Positions 45,254-50,461 of a stretch of DNA of 50,461 bases are shown here, piece by piece. The position numbers and the translations under genes were made by a program. The stretch is from Siminovitchia terrae (GTDB taxonomy: Bacteria; Bacillota; Bacilli; Bacillales; Bacillaceae_C). Location: contig NZ_QYTW02000002.1 of the NCBI RefSeq assembly GCF_003605405.2, positions 373,561 to 424,021 on the forward strand, in the 5' to 3' direction. Numbering within the stretch: position 1 is the first letter of the stretch; each line of letters begins with the position of its first letter. The notes under the pieces are model-generated. The model searched no databases. It had not been told where the DNA came from and saw nothing but the letters and a program-made list of their open reading frames with translations.

Positions 45254-46861
45254 ATGTCCTCTAAATTAATCAAAGGAGCAATGATTCTCACCCTTGGCTC
45301 CGTGCTATCTAAAATTCTAGGTCTTCTGTATGTCATCCCTTTAAATACACTTTTAGGCAAGGACGGAGTCAGCCTATATGCGTATGCCTATGTTCCGTAT
45401 ACTATTTTTATGAGCATCGCTACAGCTGGGATTCCACTGGCGGTGTCCAAAATAATTGCGAAATATAATTCTGTTGGCCAATATTCGGTCAGTCAAAGAA
45501 TTTTCAAATCGAGTTTCAAAATTATGCTGATTACCGGTGTTTTGTCGTTCTTTGCCATGTTTGCGACTGCACCGTTTTTAGCTGAGTTCGGAAGCTATGG
45601 TAAAAAGGGACTTTCTAAAGAGGATTTGACAACTGTGATCCGGGCAGTCAGCTTCGCTTTGATTCTTGTACCCGCGATGAGCATTATCCGAGGTTTTTTT
45701 CAAGGTCATGAAGATATGAAACCGACGGCTGTTTCACAAGTTGTTGAACAGATCGTAAGGATTATTTTCTTATTAAGCGGCGCATTTGTCGTCTTGAAAA
45801 TTCTCGAAGGTAAATTGGTTACAGCAGTCAGTCTAGCTACATTTGCGGCTACAATTGGCGCAATTGCGAGCATGATTGTTCTTGTCATCTATTTAAATAA
45901 GCAAATACCATTTTTAAAACAACTTGCAGACAAAGATGAGAATAAAATAGAATCATCTATGGCTGATATACAGAAGGAAATCTTTTTTTCTTCGATCCCA
46001 TTCGTTGTCGTAGGCATTGCAATGCCATTATTTCAGTTTGTAGACAACCTGACCTTTAGCAGGGCAATGGCTTCCATTGGCCTGGATGATATCGTTAAAT
46101 CAGCTTTTGGAATCTTAAACTTTAACACACAAAAACTCGTTGTTATTCCAATGACGCTTGCCACCGCGTTTTCGATGTCGCTAATACCCGCTTTAACGAG
46201 CTCCTATGCCAGTGGGAATATGGAAAAATTTCGCTATGAACTTGATAAGGCCTTTCAAATTGTTTTATTTATTACCATTCCAGCTGTAATTGGAATCTCC
46301 ATTTTGGCTGGTCCAATTTACACTGTTTTTTATGGGTATAATCCACTTGGAACAGAGATCCTTGCCATTTATGCTCCTGCAGCGATTCTGTTTGCTGTCT
46401 TTTCGATATCAGCGGCAGTTCTGCAGGGAATCAACATGCAAAAGATGACTGTACTCAGTTTGTCTATGGGATTGTTAACAAAATGCATCCTGAACATTCC
46501 ATTGATCAAAACATTTGAAACGGCTGGAGCAGTCTATGCAACAACATTGGGTTATTTAGTTGCGTGCTTGCTGAATTTATTTTTCATTTATTATTCTGCA
46601 GACTACAAATATACAGTCGTTGTTAAAAGGTCTCTGCTAATGTTTATTTTTACGGCGATTATGGCCGGCGCTGTTTTTGGGGCTGAGAGTGTTCTGTCAA
46701 CAGTGATGGATCCTGAAAGCAGATGGCAGTCAATCCTGATCATTGTGATTTGTGTATCTGTAGGAGTGGGGATCTATGGACTGCTTGCACTAAAAAGTAA
46801 TTTAGCAAAGATGCTGTTTGGAAGGCGTATACATCTATTGAGAGAAAAATTGAATGTTTAA
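45254..46861 (+). CDS. MurJ/SpoVB-type lipid flippase (MOP superfamily)
   Basis: A 535-aa membrane protein with about 14 transmembrane segments. The N-terminal LIKGAMILTLGSVLSKILGLLYVIPLNTLLG and AMSIIRGFFQGHEDMKPTAVSQVVEQIVRI are characteristic of the YtgP/SpoVB/YabM branch, which flips lipid-linked wall precursors or other polysaccharide intermediates. Several paralogues exist in Bacillus, so the exact one is not assigned. The stop codon TAA (46859-46861) lies inside the first bases of repeat A copy 5, so insertion of that element may have set the C-terminus. Confidence 0.9.
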   Translation: MSSKLIKGAMILTLGSVLSKILGLLYVIPLNTLLGKDGVSLYAYAYVPYTIFMSIATAGIPLAVSKIIAKYNSVGQYSVSQRIFKSSFKIMLITGVLSFFAMFATAPFLAEFGSYGKKGLSKEDLTTVIRAVSFALILVPAMSIIRGFFQGHEDMKPTAVSQVVEQIVRIIFLLSGAFVVLKILEGKLVTAVSLATFAATIGAIASMIVLVIYLNKQIPFLKQLADKDENKIESSMADIQKEIFFSSIPFVVVGIAMPLFQFVDNLTFSRAMASIGLDDIVKSAFGILNFNTQKLVVIPMTLATAFSMSLIPALTSSYASGNMEKFRYELDKAFQIVLFITIPAVIGISILAGPIYTVFYGYNPLGTEILAIYAPAAILFAVFSISAAVLQGINMQKMTVLSLSMGLLTKCILNIPLIKTFETAGAVYATTLGYLVACLLNLFFIYYSADYKYTVVVKRSLLMFIFTAIMAGAVFGAESVLSTVMDPESRWQSILIIVICVSVGVGIYGLLALKSNLAKMLFGRRIHLLREKLNV

Positions 46862-47051
46862 CTTCATTCAGCAGAAATCTCCCACTTCTATAAGTGGTGA
46901 GATGAATACATATTGGTATTCCATTCAGTGGGGGTTCAAACTCCGGCTGAATAAAGTCAAAGCCTCCGGCGGATGCCACAGATTTTCAGAGGAAACTTAT
47001 CGAGCGGAGCTCGATAAAATCTGGGCGCAAATACGCCAAGGCGCATTTGAT
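46857..47051. repeat. Dispersed structured repeat A, copy 5
   Basis: Full-length copy, TTTAACTTCATTCAGC to GCGCATTTGAT, with small changes (CCCACTTCTATAAGTGG, GTTCAAACTCC). The hairpin TATCGAGC-GGA-GCTCGATA is intact. It provides the stop of the flippase gene and lies 41 bp upstream of the next ORF. Confidence 0.88.
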
Positions 47052-47092
47052 ACTTTATGTAAAAAAACAGCAAGTAACGAGGAATGAGACCT

Positions 47093-47473
47093 ATGAAATA
47101 TAAAATTGTCTTCGCTTTATTAGTCGTCAGTCTAGGGCTGAATTTGTTTCTTCTTGGAAAATGGCTTCTCTCTGAACAGTGGTATACACCAACCTTTGAA
47201 GAAGAAATTATTTTGAGTGAGATGGTTCAAAAAACGCTTGAAAGCGAAGAGTATAAGAGATTAGCAGATAAAGAGAACGTGATCGCCATTGATACAAGTC
47301 TGGATAAAAATAAAGGAGGAATATTTCCCTATTATTTTAATGTAAGTGTTCGAACAGATAAACGGACCTATCTTTTTTCTTGTAACGACAGCCAATGTAC
47401 GAAATTGGAAAATGGAGGATCGACTTATTCCATTTATCAGGATGAAAGTCCCCGGCTTCCGTTCAAAAAATAG
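47093..47473 (+). CDS. Membrane-anchored hypothetical protein
   Basis: A 126-aa protein. MKYKIVFALLVVSLGLNLFLLGKWLL is a signal anchor; the outer part (about 27-126) contains LADKENVIAIDTSLDKNKGGIFPYYFNVSVRTDKRTYLFSCNDSQCTKLENG, which looks like a small beta-rich domain. ATG 47093 is well spaced from CGAGGA; ATG 47084 lies too close. I do not recognise the family. Confidence 0.7.
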   Translation: MKYKIVFALLVVSLGLNLFLLGKWLLSEQWYTPTFEEEIILSEMVQKTLESEEYKRLADKENVIAIDTSLDKNKGGIFPYYFNVSVRTDKRTYLFSCNDSQCTKLENGGSTYSIYQDESPRLPFKK

Positions 47474-47632
47474 GGAGCCTGTCCCCTTGTTTGGAGGATG
47501 TTTTGTGTGAAAAGTTTTTTCCGTGAACCTTCCAAAGATTCTTTAACCTAGCTGGTTTTAACGGTCGGTTTGTCCAATCTACATCCCAGTCTAATATTTA
47601 TGGCGGGGTCCGATTCAAGGATAGTACTAATC

Positions 47633-47803
47633 ATGATTCGAGTGATTGTAGAGACTTCCTTGATTCTTTTAATGATAGGTCCATTAATTGGGTTAATCTA
47701 TTCATTCTTCATAAAAGGAAAAATGAAAATACTATATATCGTATTGCATTTGGAATGCATATGTACGGTTTCCACCCTTTGCATTGTTAAGTTTTATGTT
47801 TAG
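47633..47803 (+). CDS. Possible small membrane protein
   Basis: A 56-residue frame starting at ATG 47633, preceded by AAGGATAG. It is almost wholly hydrophobic, with two possible spans (TSLILLMIGPLIGLIYSFFI and ILYIVLHLECICTVSTLCIV) separated by KGKMK. No family recognised; an unusually Cys-rich second span (three Cys) argues for caution. Confidence 0.4.
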   Translation: MIRVIVETSLILLMIGPLIGLIYSFFIKGKMKILYIVLHLECICTVSTLCIVKFYV

Positions 47804-47901
47804 GTACTTTGTTTCTTTTGCACCCTGATAAGATTTACAGATCTATGGAGCGCTTCTACAAATTGTGAAGACGCCCAATTACAGCAAATTAGGAGGAACC
47901 T

Positions 47902-48504
47902 ATGAAAAAATTACGGTTTGAACGTCCAACTGATCATTATGATGAGAAGATTTTTTCCATTGACGAGCAAATTTGCGAGCTAGTTCAAAAACGAAAAGAA
48001 TTGTCGGGAAACAATCCTGGATTTCCACCCGCAGAATACATACAAGATTGGGCTAAAAAGTATGGGCTGTATGAGGATTTATTGAATGCGTTATTTGGAA
48101 CGCTAAGAACTGATGAACATTTCCGCATTCAGGTTGAACCAAGTGGATTTCAAAAGTACATTCCTGTTCTGAAATCAGTTGTCAAGGGCGATTCTTTATA
48201 CTCAGTAACCTTCATACGACAATATGAGAATGCAAGTGTTGTAAACTTTAACATCGATTGGGACGAGTCGGAGGATTCTTCGGATAGTTTTATTCGTTAT
48301 CACCATTTTTGGGAGCTTTATATTAATGAAGACTATTATTGTACGATGGATGGCGGTGGCGGATCGGGCGAACACATAAATAATAATTTTGTTGTGTCTC
48401 CGCGTCTGCCGGACGATGTATCGGGATTGCAATTGATTTTTAAAGAAAATGAAGAGCCATTCGAAAGCCCAACAGGAGTCGAGATTGTGATAGATTTGGA
48501 TTGA
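47902..48504 (+). CDS. Hypothetical cytoplasmic protein
   Basis: A 200-aa soluble protein after an AGGAGG site. The N-terminal segment DEKIFSIDEQICELVQKRKELSGNNPGFPP resembles the first helix of an AroQ chorismate mutase, but the rest (beta-rich, FQKYIPVLKSVVKGDSLYSVTFIRQYENASVVNFNIDWDE and a glycine-rich MDGGGGSGEH loop) does not, so I do not assign enzyme function. I believe similar uncharacterised proteins occur in other Bacillus genomes, but this is from memory. Confidence 0.75.
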   Translation: MKKLRFERPTDHYDEKIFSIDEQICELVQKRKELSGNNPGFPPAEYIQDWAKKYGLYEDLLNALFGTLRTDEHFRIQVEPSGFQKYIPVLKSVVKGDSLYSVTFIRQYENASVVNFNIDWDESEDSSDSFIRYHHFWELYINEDYYCTMDGGGGSGEHINNNFVVSPRLPDDVSGLQLIFKENEEPFESPTGVEIVIDLD

Positions 48505-48955
48505 TGGAATGATATCTTGCGAATAAGGAAACCAAGTATGGATTTGAAGGGGAGGAAAGAGACATTCATTCTTCACTGATGATGTGTCGGAGGCATGATG
48601 ATTTAGACGATCATCTTGCAGACAACTATTTGGAATTTGAGCTCGGGAAAAATATATGATAAAAAAGCTCAGCTTGATAGAAGTGAATCAACCCTTCTGT
48701 ATAATTCACTGTAACAGATTTTGACATACAATGTTTGGTAGCAGATGTTTTATTAGTAACATATAGAACACATAAACATAATGATGGAGAGAAGCTCCAT
48801 TTGGGCATTTAAAAAGATAAGTGGCAAATGGTAGATCACAAGGTACACCTATCCCATAGCCAGGTATAAAAATGATGGGGGTAAGAGGTGGCATTTTATA
48901 AAAAATAATCGATGAAATTGAAAAAAGATTAAGGTCACAGTTGTTTAGGGGGGGC
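48505..48955. other. Gene-poor stretch with a possible ORF fragment
   Basis: About 450 bp without a convincing gene. A 46-codon frame without a start (ending HDDLDDHLADNYLEFELGKNI, stop near 48656) has protein-like composition and may be the tail of a decayed gene. The remainder is AT-rich, with no recognised site. Confidence 0.4.
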
Positions 48956-49264
48956 ATGATGTTAAAGGAACATATTAAAGGATTAGGAGTTATTTCATCC
49001 TTATTGGCAATCGCAGGATTAGTTTTGATGTTTTCTAGTATTTTTTTTGGAACTTCTCTAGGGGAGTCCTGGCTTCTTAACCAAGAAGATGGCGTCGCTG
49101 ATACTAGCCAATACATGATGGTTATTGAAACTTATAAAAACAACTTTGTGATTGCTGGAAGTATCCTCTTTGGTGTGGGTTTACTAACGGCCATACTTAC
49201 TTATTTTACATTCCTACTTTATGGAATAAGAAAAACAACAATATCGCCTGACAATAATAACTAG
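48956..49264 (+). CDS. Small two-span membrane protein, hypothetical
   Basis: A 102-aa protein starting ATG 48956 immediately after GGGGGGC, a close but plausible ribosome site (ATG 48959 is an alternative). Two hydrophobic segments (VISSLLAIAGLVLMFSSIFFG and FVIAGSILFGVGLLTAILTYFTFLLYGI) flank an exposed loop (ESWLLNQEDGVADTSQYMMVIETYKN). No family recognised. A GC-rich hairpin follows it. Confidence 0.65.
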   Translation: MMLKEHIKGLGVISSLLAIAGLVLMFSSIFFGTSLGESWLLNQEDGVADTSQYMMVIETYKNNFVIAGSILFGVGLLTAILTYFTFLLYGIRKTTISPDNNN

Positions 49265-49288
49265 AATAAGCTATTGTTTATTCAAGAA

Positions 49289-49322
49289 TCGGGCGCGTAT
49301 CTTTAATAAGAATCAGCGCCCT
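49289..49322 (+). terminator. Hairpin after the two-span membrane protein
   Basis: GGGCGC and GCGCCC pair around a partly complementary interior, followed by TTACAT. Probably a terminator, although the T-run is weak. Confidence 0.5.
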
Positions 49323-49358
49323 TACATATAAGGCTAAGATTGCGGAATATTTTTAAAT

Positions 49359-49389
49359 TGACATCTAATCATTGTTTTGTTAGATGTCA
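49359..49389. terminator. Hairpin at the 3' end of the XRE regulator
   Basis: TGACATCTAA and TTAGATGTCA form a perfect 10-bp stem that covers the stop codon of the minus-strand regulator. On the plus strand it is followed by T-rich sequence. Confidence 0.5.
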
Positions 49390-49592
49390 GTTTCTTCTTC
49401 GTATTCGAGTATATCACCAGGCTGACAATTTAATGTTTGGCAAATTTTCTCTAGTGTGACAAAGCGAATTCCACGTGCTTTACCTGTTTTTAGTATTGAT
49501 AGGTTAGCTTGGGTAATTCCAATTTCTTCTGCTAACGCTTTTGAAGAAATTTTTTTATCTAACAATATTTGATCTAGATTAATTTTTATCAT
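49380..49592 (-). CDS. XRE/Cro-CI family HTH regulator (YozG-like)
   Basis: A 70-aa single-domain DNA-binding protein: LDQILLDKKISSKALAEEIGITQANLSILKTGKARGIRFVTLEKICQTLNCQPGDILEYE spans a complete HTH_3-type domain. It lies 13 bp downstream of the DUF2975 gene on the same strand; DUF2975 membrane proteins are commonly paired with such a small regulator. The target is probably its own operon. Confidence 0.9.
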   Translation of the reverse strand: MIKINLDQILLDKKISSKALAEEIGITQANLSILKTGKARGIRFVTLEKICQTLNCQPGDILEYEEETDI

Positions 49593-49605
49593 TAGGAGTC
49601 ACCAC

Positions 49606-50127
49606 CTAAATTACCTTGTTAGAATCTTCTTGCAAGGATATACCATATTTAAAAACAATATAAAGTGTATAAATGATTGATAATAAAAGAATTTTTCCTA
49701 TTACATTAGGCCATGTATCTGGAAAAATAACGCTGACATTGTATGCGTTTACTTGAGCTTTGAGTAGCCTACTAACGAAGTCCAAAACAATAAAGCTAGT
49801 AAACGAGATTAAGATTAATTTGAGATGTCTAAGATTTTGTGAAACAAAGAAATGCTGTTTATAAATATTATTAATTATTTTACGTAGGGCATACATAATA
49901 ATAAACAGACAAGCAAGGATTGCAAGTGCAACAAAGCAAGAAAGTATCAAAGTCAATATTATTTGGTTTGTGTTTAAATCTAATAATTGTTCTTTGATCC
50001 CTTTGGGTACTATCAATAAAGCACCGGCTGCAAATAAAAATAGTGCTCCAGCGATTGCAAAAATAACTTGAGCAATAAGTGATACGATTGCCAAAGACTT
50101 TAGAACGATTTTAGTAAAAAGATTCAT
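49606..50127 (-). CDS. DUF2975 family membrane protein
   Basis: A 173-aa protein with four hydrophobic segments: LAIVSLIAQVIFAIAGALFLFAAGALLIV, ILTLILSCFVALAILACLFIIMYAL, LILISFTSFIVLDFVSRLL and IGKILLLSIIYTLYIVFKYGISLQED. Layout and partner regulator match DUF2975, whose function is unknown. Its start has an AAGGAGCTG site. Confidence 0.88.
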   Translation of the reverse strand: MNLFTKIVLKSLAIVSLIAQVIFAIAGALFLFAAGALLIVPKGIKEQLLDLNTNQIILTLILSCFVALAILACLFIIMYALRKIINNIYKQHFFVSQNLRHLKLILISFTSFIVLDFVSRLLKAQVNAYNVSVIFPDTWPNVIGKILLLSIIYTLYIVFKYGISLQEDSNKVI

Positions 50128-50167
50128 TAGAAATCAGCTCCTTATATTACGCTTGTAATTATCCTAA

Positions 50168-50461
50168 AACAATAAAGTATTATTGTCAAACGATATTTAC
50201 AATTTCCCTAAGGATGTTGCAAAAGGATACAGTAACGCAGGTTTTACTGTTATTGTACAAGATAATTACTATGGTGAAAAACTTCCGTATATTCTTGAAT
50301 TAATGGCTCCTGAGAAAGTAGAAACTATTGTATTAACTCCTACTGCTGACGTTATCCGAGAAAGAGAACATAATAGAGGCAAGGCTGGTTATATCGGCTT
50401 TGACGTTGATAATTTGTGTAAAGAGTTTTTAAAAACTACCCCGCATATTGGATTATGGATT
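50168..50461 (+). pseudogene. 5'-truncated P-loop kinase/phosphotransferase-like ORF, running off the window
   Basis: From the stop at 50165 an open frame reads NNKVLLSNDIYNFPKDVAKGYSNAGFTVIVQDNYYGEKL.. through ELMAPEKVETIVLTPTADVIREREHNRGKAGYIGFD to the edge (IGLWI). The content resembles the middle and lid region of AAA_33 or chloramphenicol-phosphotransferase-like kinases (an RE.eHxRGK lid, tPxIGLWlDTS end). The expected N-terminal P-loop (GxxGxGKT) and a start codon are missing, so the gene is probably decayed at its 5' end. A TTG at 50183 is the only possible internal start. Confidence 0.55.

Noticed and set aside
46854-47087. 77-codon ORF after the flippase
   Set aside because: Same translation of repeat A as at 33841; not an independent gene.

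Overview
The window looks like chromosome of a low-GC Gram-positive endospore former of the family Bacillaceae. The central block follows the Bacillus subtilis order flaG(yvyC)-fliD-fliS-fliT-hpf-secA-prfB-cccB-ftsE-ftsX, then ctpB and minJ after an interruption. Strong AGGAGG-type ribosome sites, frequent TTG starts, a SAM-I (S-box) riboswitch, a sigma-D flagellar promoter and SpoIIP, CtpB and MinJ relatives fit this. No rRNA, tRNA or CRISPR array was found.

Left region (1-11.7 kb): a TnpB scrap, then a sigma-54 activator facing right-going genes. Two excellent -24/-12 promoters lie here. One precedes a small membrane peptide and an NCS1-type permease. The other precedes a five-gene operon: a glutamyl-tRNA reductase paralogue (hemA), a heme-dependent oxidative N-demethylase alpha subunit, a DmmA-like subunit, a flavin/[2Fe-2S] reductase and an aldehyde dehydrogenase. 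I read this as an inducible uptake and oxidative N-demethylation module that carries its own heme-synthesis entry enzyme. A MATE exporter and an HPP membrane protein follow.

Middle region (12-35.4 kb): an ATP pyrophosphatase of the Dph6 type, the flagellar cap and chaperone operon, ribosome hibernation factor, SecA, RF2 with its programmed +1 frameshift, cytochrome c-551, and FtsEX followed by a coiled-coil M23 peptidase that may be its cell-wall partner. Next come a leucine-rich-repeat lipoprotein, cardiolipin synthase, a membrane protein with a TlpA-type thioredoxin, riboswitch-controlled metY, CtpB and MinJ. Between metY and ctpB sits a 0.53-kb array of about 27 units spaced 20 bp, organised in 119-bp super-repeats.

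Right region (35.4-50.5 kb): an HxlR regulator with an N-terminal cysteine, a pirin and an FMN reductase sharing near-identical promoter blocks; a peptide ABC transporter (two ATPases, binding lipoprotein, two permeases); a spoIIP remnant; a MurJ/SpoVB-type flippase; and a tail of small hypothetical proteins, an XRE regulator with a DUF2975 protein, and a 5'-truncated kinase-like ORF running off the end.

Two dispersed repeat families punctuate the window. One is a highly structured element of about 190 bp present five times, in two cases supplying the stop codon of the upstream gene. The other is a 58-bp modular repeat present at two loci, one of which encodes the C-terminal tail of the HxlR regulator. 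All family and function assignments were made by reading motifs, without database searches.
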